Assembly (NCBI GenBank): GCA_038184435.1
Contig: CP116227.1
Location: 992,001-1,056,000, forward strand
Source of the DNA: Nocardioides alkalitolerans
Lineage (GTDB): Bacteria > Actinomycetota > Actinomycetes > Propionibacteriales > Nocardioidaceae
Direction of reading: 5' to 3'
Length of the DNA: 64,000 nucleotides
Shown: one piece after another, positions 22,898-30,073 of the stretch
Layout of the letters: each line of letters begins with the position of its first letter
Position numbering within the stretch: the stretch's first letter is position 1
Program-made: the position numbers and the translations under genes
Notes under the pieces: generated by a model
Seen by the model: the letters and a program-made list of their open reading frames with translations, nothing else
The model's database searches: none
Told to the model about the DNA's origin: nothing

Positions 22898-24027
22898 CAG
22901 TGGCCCTGGCGGGTGATGACCGGCTCGGCGACGAGGCCGAAGGCCCGCAGCTGGCCGAGCAGCTCACGGTGGCCGATCGCCTTCGACGCCGACGCGAACC
23001 CGACGCGCTTCGGCGCCTGCTGCAGCAGCGAGGAGGCGACGAACGCCTGGAGCAGCCCGGTCTGCTTGTAGTTCTGGTTGCCGTGGATGACGCAGTGCGC
23101 GCGCCCGAGGGGACCCGAGGCGTGCACCGAGTCGAGCGACTTGTTGAGGCGCGGGTTCTCGCGGGGCGGCATGACGTTCATGACCTGGGCGGCCACCTCG
23201 GTCAGAGCGGCGTCGCGGTCGGCCGGCGACATGTCCTTCGTGGCCTCGAGCGCCTGGGCGACGATCTGCGGCACGCCCGTCATCAGCGCCGGGTTGAAGA
23301 CGCCACCCTGCGCCTTGCAGCTCGCGACGCGGGGGTCGCGCTTGTACCAGACCGGGTGCGACGTGCCGCCCCACGGCAGCGACTGCGCCAGCTCGTGCTG
23401 ACCGGGCACGACGAGCGGCATGAGGCCCTGGCCGGGCTCGAACTCGACGTACTGGTTCTGCTGCAGGTGGAAGGCCTTCGAGGTCGCCGCGTTGATGAGG
23501 ATGGTGAGCGTCGAGGCGATGGTCGGGGAGCCGCCCCAGAAGACGGCGATGTCGAGCGTGTCGAGCCCCGGCTGCTCGAGGCAGAGCTCGGCGGCGATCT
23601 CGCCGGTCGTGTACATGTGCGCCACACCGGGGGAGAGCAGCAGCCCGGCGGCGGCGAAGTCCGCGCCGTACGTCTCGTCGCAGGTGATGAGCCAGTCCTG
23701 CTCGCCGGTGGTGTCGAGGTAGTGCACGCCGGCGGCGAGGCTGGCCTGGACGACCTCGGGGCCGTACTTGCTGAACGGGCCGACCATGTTGCACACGACG
23801 CTCGAGCCGCGGAACAGCTCGGTCAGCGACTCCACGTCGTGGGTCACCTCGACGACCTCGTAGTCGGCGGTCTCGATGCCGGCCACGTTGGCGTCCATCG
23901 AGGCCTGGATCTTCTCCGCGTCGCGACCGGCGGCGGTGAAGGGGATGCCGTACTCGCGGAGGTACTCGCAGACGAGTCGGCCGGTGTAGCCGGAGGCGCC
24001 GTAGACGACGACGGGCTTGCTGCTCAT
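22897..24027 (-). CDS. DUF5938 / saccharopine-dehydrogenase-like NAD(P)-binding protein
   Basis: 376 residues, ATG 24027 with Shine-Dalgarno AGGAG. The N-terminus VVVYGASGYTGRLVCEYL is a Rossmann NAD(P) site of the saccharopine dehydrogenase-like class, and residues 80-130 (CNMVGPFSKYGPEVVQASLAAGVHYLDTTGEQDW in outline) follow that family closely. The C-terminal two thirds match the DUF5938 style, without a lysine-pathway substrate site. It is likely an oxidoreductase acting on a lipid-like or aromatic acid intermediate. It is the middle gene of an SDR-DUF5938-ligase-SRPBCC row. Confidence 0.85.
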   Translation of the reverse strand: MSSKPVVVYGASGYTGRLVCEYLREYGIPFTAAGRDAEKIQASMDANVAGIETADYEVVEVTHDVESLTELFRGSSVVCNMVGPFSKYGPEVVQASLAAGVHYLDTTGEQDWLITCDETYGADFAAAGLLLSPGVAHMYTTGEIAAELCLEQPGLDTLDIAVFWGGSPTIASTLTILINAATSKAFHLQQNQYVEFEPGQGLMPLVVPGQHELAQSLPWGGTSHPVWYKRDPRVASCKAQGGVFNPALMTGVPQIVAQALEATKDMSPADRDAALTEVAAQVMNVMPPRENPRLNKSLDSVHASGPLGRAHCVIHGNQNYKQTGLLQAFVASSLLQQAPKRVGFASASKAIGHRELLGQLRAFGLVAEPVITRQGH

Positions 24028-24076
24028 GGGGTGCTCCTGGGGCTGGGGTGGGAGAAGGGGGCGGGTACGGCGCGGG

Positions 24077-24865
24077 TCACATGCCCATGCCGCCGTCGAC
24101 GGGCAGACCGGCCCCGTTGACGAAGGCCGCCTGGTCGGAGGCGAGGAAGACGACGGCGGCGGCGATGTCCTCGGTGCTCGCGAGGCGGCCCGACGGGGTC
24201 TGCGCGACGACGGCCCCGACGGCCTCGTCGGTGGAGCCGAAGAGCCCGATCCGGGCGACGTCCGCAGCGAGGTTGGCGCCCATCTGGTTCGGCACGAGGC
24301 CCGGGTAGACGCAGTTGACGCGCACGCCGTAGCCGAGCGCCCCGCTCTCCATCGCCGCCACGCGCGTGAGCCGGTCGACGGCGGACTTGGTCGCGGAGTA
24401 GACCGCGATCGCGGGGAACGCGATGGTCGCGGCGACCGAGGCGATGTTGATGACGACGCCGCCCTTCCCGGCCGCGCCCTCGGGACGCATCGTGCGCAGC
24501 GCGTGCTTCAGGCCGAGCGCGGTGCCGAGCACGTTGACGTCGAGCATGGTGCGGGCCTGCGCCGCGTCGAGGTCGACCAGCAGGCTCGTGATCTCGACGC
24601 CGGCGTTGTTGACCAGGATGTCGAGGCCGCCGGCCTGCTCGAGCGCGGCGGCGATGCCGGCCTCCCAGGAGGCGTCGTCGGTGACGTCGACGTGCACGAA
24701 CACCCCGTCGATGCTCGCGGCAACCGCCTGACCGGCCTCGTCCTGCAGGTCGGCGACGACGACCTTCGCTCCCGCCGCGGCGAGGGCGCGGGCCATGCCC
24801 TCGCCGAGTCCCTGCGCGCCGCCGGTCACGAGCGCTACGCGCCCGGTGAGGTCCTGGTTGGTCAT
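24077..24865 (-). CDS. SDR family oxidoreductase
   Basis: 262 residues. The start ATG at 24865 has Shine-Dalgarno GAAGGAG; an upstream in-frame extension exists but lies in the operator region. Cofactor motif TGGAQGLG (residues 14-21), Asp after strand 2 (VVVADLQDE, predicting NAD preference), NNAG, and the catalytic Ser and YSATK. The C-terminal VNGAGLPVDGGMGM is typical of classical SDR dehydrogenases of the 3-alpha/7-alpha-hydroxysteroid or cyclohexanol type. It is the first gene of the leftward cluster, transcribed away from the TetR gene. Confidence 0.92.
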   Translation of the reverse strand: MTNQDLTGRVALVTGGAQGLGEGMARALAAAGAKVVVADLQDEAGQAVAASIDGVFVHVDVTDDASWEAGIAAALEQAGGLDILVNNAGVEITSLLVDLDAAQARTMLDVNVLGTALGLKHALRTMRPEGAAGKGGVVINIASVAATIAFPAIAVYSATKSAVDRLTRVAAMESGALGYGVRVNCVYPGLVPNQMGANLAADVARIGLFGSTDEAVGAVVAQTPSGRLASTEDIAAAVVFLASDQAAFVNGAGLPVDGGMGM

Positions 24866-24916
24866 GGGTGCGACTCCTTCGTCGGTGGGGTGATGCCAGT
24901 CACACTGCTGCTCCCT

Positions 24917-24976
24917 CTGGACGGTTGTCAAGATTTTTCTTGACGACTGTCCAGGGAAATCTGGACACCTGTCCGG
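24917..24976. promoter_or_regulatory. Three tandem TetR-type operators at 22-bp spacing
   Basis: CTGGACGGTTGTCAAG (24917), CTTGACGACTGTCCAG (24939) and CTGGACACCTGTCCGG (24961) share the palindromic consensus CTKGACRNYTGTCMRG and are exactly 22 bp apart. They lie between the divergent SDR and TetR genes. The first two also form a 17-bp inverted repeat with a TTTT centre. Confidence 0.75.
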
Positions 24977-25015
24977 CGTCGTCTAGGCTGGGCGGTCGAG
25001 CACCAGGAGGGACCC

Positions 25016-25627
25016 ATGGCCACGACCCGCGTGAACCCCGTCGACAAGCACGACGTGCGTCGCCGCGCGCTCGCCGAGTCGGCGCTGCGCACCCTCGGCG
25101 AGCTCGGCTACGCGAGGGCGTCGCTGCGCGAGATCGCCACCAACTCCGAGTTCAGCCACGGGATGGTGCACTACTACTTCGCCGACAAGCTCGAGCTGAT
25201 CGTGTACTGCGTGCGCTACTACAAGGAGACGTGCGTGACCCGGTACGACGGGGTCGTCAGCGACGCGCAGTCGGCCGACGAGCTGCTCGACGCCTTCGCC
25301 GCGAAGCTCTGCGAGACGATCGTCGACGAGGCTCCGATGCACCGGCTCTGGTACGACCTGCGTGCCCAGAGCATGTTCGAGGAGAGCCTCCGCGAGGCCG
25401 TCACGCAGATCGACCGCACGCTCGAGGACATGATCTGGCGCGTCGTCACGCGGTACGCCGAGCTCGGCGGCCGCTCCGTCACGGTGCCGCGGCACGCGTC
25501 GTACGGGATCCTCGACGGCGTGTTCCAGCAGGCGCTGCTGGCCTACCTGGGGTCGGACGCTCCCGACGCTGCGCTCGAGGCGCTGCGCTCCGAGGTGCGC
25601 ACGCTCGTGCCGCTGCTGGTGGGCTGA
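25016..25627 (+). CDS. TetR family transcriptional regulator
   Basis: 203 residues from ATG at 25016 with Shine-Dalgarno GGAGGG. The N-terminal helix-turn-helix is RRRALAESALRTLGELGYARASLREIA, followed by FSHGMVHYYFADKLELI, the TetR hallmark. The C-terminal domain has aromatic and Met residues lining a probable ligand pocket (MHRLWYDLRAQSMFEES in outline). It is divergent from the SDR-DUF5938-ligase cluster; three operator-like sites lie between them. It is probably the local repressor, released by a pathway intermediate (an acyl-CoA is a common ligand of this subgroup, inferred). Confidence 0.93.
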   Translation: MATTRVNPVDKHDVRRRALAESALRTLGELGYARASLREIATNSEFSHGMVHYYFADKLELIVYCVRYYKETCVTRYDGVVSDAQSADELLDAFAAKLCETIVDEAPMHRLWYDLRAQSMFEESLREAVTQIDRTLEDMIWRVVTRYAELGGRSVTVPRHASYGILDGVFQQALLAYLGSDAPDAALEALRSEVRTLVPLLVG

Positions 25628-25722
25628 GCGCCTCCTTCCTCCGGTCGTGGTGCCAGTGCACCGTTTTCCGTAGCGCTGAGGCCACGACCCGGCAGGTTGG
25701 GCACGGGCGCGACACTGACGTC

Positions 25723-26094
25723 ATGCCGCCGGAGCCCAAGACCTGCCGCTCCTGCGGACGCCGCATCGAGTGGCGCAAGAAGTGGGAGCGCGACTGGGAC
25801 CAGGTGCAGTACTGCTCCACCGCCTGCCGACGCCGCGGCGTCTCCGAGGTCGACGAGCGGCTCGAGGCGCTCATGCTGCAGCAGGTGTCCCGCGGACGGG
25901 GGACGGCGACCCCCATGGACGTCGCCCTCGCTGTGGCCGACGGCGACGAAGCTGCGGCGACGGAGCTCGCCGAGCCCGCCCGCCGTGCCGCCCGGCGCCT
26001 GGTCGCGCGCGGCGAGGCCGAAATCGTGCAGCGGGGGAAGGTCGTCGACCCGTCGACGGCGAAGGGGGCGTTCGAGGTGCGGCGCCGGAGGTAG
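25723..26094 (+). CDS. DUF2256-DUF3253 domain protein
   Basis: 123 residues from ATG at 25723; GACACT (25711-25716), 6 nt upstream, suggests a leaderless mRNA. The N-terminal zinc ribbon CRSCGRRIEWRKKWERDWDQVQYCSTAC has the four Cys of DUF2256 (pattern C-x2-C ... C-x3-C). The remainder (LEALMLQQVSRGRGTATPMDVAL, ARRAARRLVARGEAEIVQRGKVVDP in outline) is a winged-helix DUF3253 domain. The domain pair suggests nucleic-acid binding, but no function is established. It is convergent with the MarR gene. Confidence 0.88.
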   Translation: MPPEPKTCRSCGRRIEWRKKWERDWDQVQYCSTACRRRGVSEVDERLEALMLQQVSRGRGTATPMDVALAVADGDEAAATELAEPARRAARRLVARGEAEIVQRGKVVDPSTAKGAFEVRRRR

Positions 26095-26111
26095 GCGCAC
26101 CGCGTTCCCGG

Positions 26112-26621
26112 TCAGCCCTGTCCCGTGTGGCGGTCGGCGAAGCCGCTGTCCTCGACGAGCTCGGTGGCGAGCGTGCGCGTGAGCCGGTCCATGACGGTGG
26201 CGAGCGTCGTCAGGTCGGCGGGGTCCCAGTCGCGGAACAGCTCCCGCAGTGACGCCACGCGGGCCTGGCGCACCGCGGTGACGCGCTCGCGACCGGCGTC
26301 GGTGATGGTGATGACGACGGCACGGTGGCTGTCGGGGTGGCGCTCGCGGCGCACGAGGCCGGCCGTGACGAGCGGTCCGACGCGACGGGTGGCCGTCGGT
26401 GGCGTGAGGTCCAGCTCGGCCGCGATCTCTCCCATGGTGAGCGGGGTGCCGTCGGCGAGGCGCGAGAGGAGCAGGAACGTCGTGCGGTCGAGCACCGGTT
26501 CGCCGCCCGCGTCGCCCCGGTGGAACCGGTGGAACTCGCCGAGCCGGATCAGCCAGGCGATGGACTCCTGAATGCGGGCGAGCTCGAGGTCGACCGGTGC
26601 GGGCGTGCTCATGGGGGTCAT
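26112..26621 (-). CDS. MarR family transcriptional regulator
   Basis: 169 residues from ATG at 26621 (a second in-frame ATG is 3 codons in). Winged helix-turn-helix: RTTFLLLSRLADGTPLTMGEIAAELDLTPPTATRRV, then the wing LVRRERHPDSHRAVVITIT, and a C-terminal dimerisation helix. It is divergent from the two-component-monooxygenase operon starting at 26728; the gap of about 100 bp contains AATGCCGGGCATT, a short palindrome, which may be its operator. It likely represses that operon until a substrate binds. Confidence 0.92.
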   Translation of the reverse strand: MTPMSTPAPVDLELARIQESIAWLIRLGEFHRFHRGDAGGEPVLDRTTFLLLSRLADGTPLTMGEIAAELDLTPPTATRRVGPLVTAGLVRRERHPDSHRAVVITITDAGRERVTAVRQARVASLRELFRDWDPADLTTLATVMDRLTRTLATELVEDSGFADRHTGQG

Positions 26622-26646
26622 GGTGCCCCCTCGGGTGGGCGTCTCG

Positions 26647-26659
26647 AATGCCGGGCATT
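26647..26659. promoter_or_regulatory. Palindrome between MarR gene and monooxygenase operon
   Basis: AATGCC-G-GGCATT, perfect 6-bp arms, in the divergent gap. A -10-like TAATCT (26685-26690) lies downstream of it on the plus strand. Operator role inferred from position only. Confidence 0.35.
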
Positions 26660-26727
26660 TCGATTAAGTCGACCAAGTTGCTCCTAATCTCACTTCCGAC
26701 GTGAAAGTGACGACCGAGGGAGCGCAC

Positions 26728-27918
26728 GTGACCGAGACCGTGGCAAGAGCGACCGACCTGGCCGCAGTCCTGGAGGAGCTGGCGGTGGGTGCCGCGGACC
26801 GCGAGCGCGCCGACGACCGCCCCCACGAGGTGGTCGAACGGCTGCGGGCGACCGGCTTCCTGGCGTCCCGCGTGCCGGGTGCCCACGGCGGGGGTGACGT
26901 GACCCTCCGGGACTTCTTCGGCACGCTGATCGACGTCGCCCGTGCCGACTCCGGGGTGGCGCAGGCGCTGCGCGCGCACTTCGCGTACGTCGAGGGTCTC
27001 CGCTTCGCTCCCGAGGGCCCCGCGCGGGCCGGTGCCCTCGACCTGGTCGCGGGCGGCGCCGTCATCGGCAACGCCATCACGGAGCCCAGCGGTGCGGCGG
27101 CCGGCGACTTCGCCGGGCTGGCGACGACCTTCACACCGGACGGCGACGACTGGCGCATCTCGGGCACCAAGTTCTACTCCACCGGCACCCTCTACGCCGA
27201 CCTCGTCTGGGTCTGGGGCGTCACCGCCGACGGGCGCCCCGCGAGCGCGCTCGTCCCGCTCGACCGGCCCGGCATCTCGGTGATCGACGACTGGGACGGC
27301 TTCGGCCAGCGCGCGAGCGGCAGCGGGACCACGATCTTCGACGGCACCCCCGCGACGGCGGCGGAGGTCGTCGTCGCCGGCGACGAGGCGCCGCCGCGCC
27401 TCGCGATCGGCGCCTTCCTCCAGCTCTTCCTGACGGCGGTGGTCGTCGGCAACCTGGAGGCGGCGAACCGCGACGCGCAGGACCTGTTGCGCGGACGGAG
27501 CCGCGGGATCACGCACGGCACCACCACCCTGCCGCGCCACGACCCGGTCCTGCTGCAGCAGGTCGGCGAGATCGCCGCGAAGGCGTACGCCGCGCGCACC
27601 ATCGTGCTCGACGCGGCGGCCCTGCTCGACGAGGTCGACGCGCGCCTCCACGCCGGCGAGCTCGACGGGGTGGCGGCGCAGCAGGCCGGACGTCGGGTCG
27701 CCGAGGCCAAGATCGCGGTCGAGCGGCTGGCGCTCGACGCAGCGACGGCGCTGTTCGAGGTCGGCGGCGCCTCCGCCACCCGTGCCGGGGCGAACCTCGA
27801 CCGGCACTGGCGCAACATCCGCACGCTCGCCTCCCACAACGCGACGCGCCTCAAGGCCGCCGTGATCGGCGACCACGTCGTCAACGGCACCGAGCTCCCC
27901 GACAACACCTACTTCTGA
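26728..27918 (+). CDS. DszC/SfnC-like flavin-dependent monooxygenase (acyl-CoA dehydrogenase fold), copy 1
   Basis: 396 residues from GTG at 26728, preferred over GTG 26701 because GAGGGAG lies 5 nt upstream. The protein has the acyl-CoA dehydrogenase fold, with GNAITEPSGAAAGDFAGLATTF and DWRISGTKFYSTGTLYADLV marking the FMN site of reduced-flavin-dependent monooxygenases (DszC, SfnC). The C-terminus carries the segments LDRHWRNIRT and LPDNTYF. Such enzymes use FMNH2 from a separate reductase to oxidise sulfur or nitrogen heteroatoms. It shares length and the terminal block with the gene at 28872, so the two arose by duplication. First gene of the operon. Confidence 0.88.
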   Translation: MTETVARATDLAAVLEELAVGAADRERADDRPHEVVERLRATGFLASRVPGAHGGGDVTLRDFFGTLIDVARADSGVAQALRAHFAYVEGLRFAPEGPARAGALDLVAGGAVIGNAITEPSGAAAGDFAGLATTFTPDGDDWRISGTKFYSTGTLYADLVWVWGVTADGRPASALVPLDRPGISVIDDWDGFGQRASGSGTTIFDGTPATAAEVVVAGDEAPPRLAIGAFLQLFLTAVVVGNLEAANRDAQDLLRGRSRGITHGTTTLPRHDPVLLQQVGEIAAKAYAARTIVLDAAALLDEVDARLHAGELDGVAAQQAGRRVAEAKIAVERLALDAATALFEVGGASATRAGANLDRHWRNIRTLASHNATRLKAAVIGDHVVNGTELPDNTYF

Positions 27919-27957
27919 CCCGCACCGACCCGACCCCGCGACCCCACGGAGATCCCC

Positions 27958-28875
27958 ATGAGCCAGACCCGCACCCGCACCATCCCGGCCGAGGCCTTCG
28001 GCGACGGTGCCCGGAGCGTCGACGTACCCGTCCTCGACTCCCACCTGCACCACGTCGAGCAGGGGGAGGGGGCGCCCATCGTCTTCCTGCACGGCAGCCC
28101 GACGAGCTCCTACCTCTACCGGCACCTCTTCCCGGCGCTGCGCGGCCGCGGTCGCCTGATCGCCGTCGACCTCGTCGGGTTCGGCGACTCGGGCCGTCCG
28201 GCGATCGACTACGAGCTGGCCGACCACGAGCGCTACCTCGACGCCTGGTTCGACGCCCTCGGCCTGCGCGACGTGACGCTGGTGCTGCAGGACTACGGCG
28301 CTGCGTTCGGCGTGTCGTGGGCGTCGCGCCACCCCGACCGCGTGCGGGCCGTGCTCCTCGCCGAGCCCGTCATCCGCGACATCGAGTCGTCCGCGCTGCC
28401 CGAGGCGTTCGTCGGCGCGCAGCAGCTCATCCGCACGCCGGGCGAGGGCGAGAAGTTCGTGGTCGAGGACAACGGCTTCCTGACGCAGGTCTTCCCGGGC
28501 GCCTTCCTCGAGCCGCTCGCCGAGACGGACCTCGCCGTCTACCAGGCGCCGTTCCCGACCGCCGAGTCCCGTGCGCACCTGATCCGCTTCCCCCGCAACC
28601 TGCCGATCGACGGCGTGCCGGCCTCCAGCGTGGCCTATCTCGCGCGCAACGAGGAGTGGCTCGCGACGTCGCAGGACGTGCCGAAGACCCTCCTGACCTA
28701 CACGCCCGGCTTCCTGCTGACGCCGACGATCGAGGCGTGGATCCGCGAGAACGTCGCGAACATCGAGGTCCACGACGGCGGTGCGGGCGTGCACTTCGTG
28801 CAGGAGGAGCAGCCCCAGGGCCTTGCCGACGCGGTGATCGCGCTCCTGGCGCGCGCCAAGGCGGTCCGCGGATGA
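27958..28875 (+). CDS. Haloalkane-dehalogenase-fold alpha/beta hydrolase with changed halide site
   Basis: 305 residues from ATG at 27958. The sequence follows haloalkane dehalogenases: IVFLHGSPTSSYLYRHLFPAL, nucleophile Asp112 in LVLQDYGAAFG, acid Glu136, catalytic His279 in GVHFVQEEQPQ, and the lid segment FPRNLPIDG. However the two halide-stabilising residues are not present: the Asn of HGNPTSS is Ser47 and the Trp after the nucleophile is Tyr113. It may therefore hydrolyse a different bond or act as a luciferase-like monooxygenase. It sits between two monooxygenase paralogues and overlaps the second by 4 bp. Confidence 0.85.
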   Translation: MSQTRTRTIPAEAFGDGARSVDVPVLDSHLHHVEQGEGAPIVFLHGSPTSSYLYRHLFPALRGRGRLIAVDLVGFGDSGRPAIDYELADHERYLDAWFDALGLRDVTLVLQDYGAAFGVSWASRHPDRVRAVLLAEPVIRDIESSALPEAFVGAQQLIRTPGEGEKFVVEDNGFLTQVFPGAFLEPLAETDLAVYQAPFPTAESRAHLIRFPRNLPIDGVPASSVAYLARNEEWLATSQDVPKTLLTYTPGFLLTPTIEAWIRENVANIEVHDGGAGVHFVQEEQPQGLADAVIALLARAKAVRG

Positions 28876-30062
28876 CCGTCACGCCCGGGTCCCCGGCCCT
28901 CGACGACCTCCTCGTCCGCATCGCCGCCGGCGCTGCAGAGCGCGAGGCGACCGGCACCGCTCCGTTCGAGCAGATCGGCTGGGTCAAGGAGGCCCGGCTC
29001 GGGGCCTACCGCGTGCCCGCCGCCGACGGCGGTGGCGGTGCCGGCGTCCGCGACCTGTTCGACCTCGTCGTCCGCCTCAGCCACGCGGACTCCAACATCG
29101 GCCACCTGCTGCGTGCCCACTTCGGGACCGTCGAGGACATCCTGCTCTGGCCCGCGTCGCCCCGCCGGGAGCGGTGGCTCGCCCGGGTCGTCGCCGGCGA
29201 GCTGTTCGGCAACGGCAACAACGAGCTGGGGGCCAAGCACGCCGGCGACTTCGCGAAGTCGACCACGTTCACGCGCGACGGGGAGGAGTACGTGGTCGAC
29301 GGCACCATGTACTACTCGACCGGCACGCTCTACGCCGACCACACGTTCGTCACCGGCGTCACGCCCGAGGGGCTCCCGGTGCAGGCGCTGCTCAGCCTCG
29401 ACACCGACGGCATCACGGTGGAGGACGACTGGGACGGCTTCGGCCAGTCGCTGACCGCCACGGGCACGACGCGGTTCGCCGGCGCCCGCGTGTCCGCGGA
29501 GGACGTCACGCTGCCGCCCGCGGACCTCTCGTCGATCCCGCGGTGGCACCTCGGACCGCTCTACCAGCACTACCTCAACGCGGTCGTCGCCGGGAACGTC
29601 CAGTCGGTGCTCGACGACGCGGTGGCTCTGCTGCGGGGCCGGAGCCGGAGCTTCACCCACGGCTCCGCCGACGTCCCGCGCGAGGACCCGGTGCTCCTCG
29701 AGGTGGTCGGGGAGATCTCGGCCCTCGCGTCGGCGGCCGTCGCGGTGGTGGGGGAGACGGCGGACGTGCTGGCCCGCATCCCCGCGAGCGTGGTCGATGG
29801 GCGCACCGACGACGACGTGGTGCACGAGGCGGGACTGCGGGCGTCGATGGCGCAGGTCGTCGTGCACGACCTCGGCCTGCGGGCGGCGACCCTGCTGTTC
29901 GAGGTCGGCGGTGCCTCCGCGGTGAAGCGGTCGGAGAACCTCGACCGGCACTGGCGCAACATCCGCACGGTGGTCTCGCACAACCCGGTGCGGTTCAAGA
30001 ACCGGGCCGTCGGCGACCTGCTCGTCAACGGCGAGACGTTGCCCGACAACACCTACTTCTGA
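28872..30062 (+). CDS. DszC/SfnC-like flavin-dependent monooxygenase, copy 2
   Basis: 396 residues, exactly the length of copy 1 at 26728. ATG 28872 overlaps the hydrolase stop (ATGA). It has the same blocks: VDGTMYYSTGTLYADHTF, EDDWDGFGQSLTATGTT, LLRGRSRSFTHG, FEVGGASA and the end LPDNTYF. Residues around the substrate pocket differ (NGNNELGAKHAGDFAKS instead of GNAITEPSG-type), so the two enzymes probably act on different steps or substrates. No flavin reductase gene lies in the operon; FMNH2 must come from elsewhere. Confidence 0.88.
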   Translation: MTVTPGSPALDDLLVRIAAGAAEREATGTAPFEQIGWVKEARLGAYRVPAADGGGGAGVRDLFDLVVRLSHADSNIGHLLRAHFGTVEDILLWPASPRRERWLARVVAGELFGNGNNELGAKHAGDFAKSTTFTRDGEEYVVDGTMYYSTGTLYADHTFVTGVTPEGLPVQALLSLDTDGITVEDDWDGFGQSLTATGTTRFAGARVSAEDVTLPPADLSSIPRWHLGPLYQHYLNAVVAGNVQSVLDDAVALLRGRSRSFTHGSADVPREDPVLLEVVGEISALASAAVAVVGETADVLARIPASVVDGRTDDDVVHEAGLRASMAQVVVHDLGLRAATLLFEVGGASAVKRSENLDRHWRNIRTVVSHNPVRFKNRAVGDLLVNGETLPDNTYF

Positions 30063-30073
30063 GGAGGCGGCTC

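Noticed and set aside
27958..28875. Naming this gene a functional haloalkane dehalogenase
   Set aside because: Both halide-binding residues are replaced; only the fold and triad are supported.
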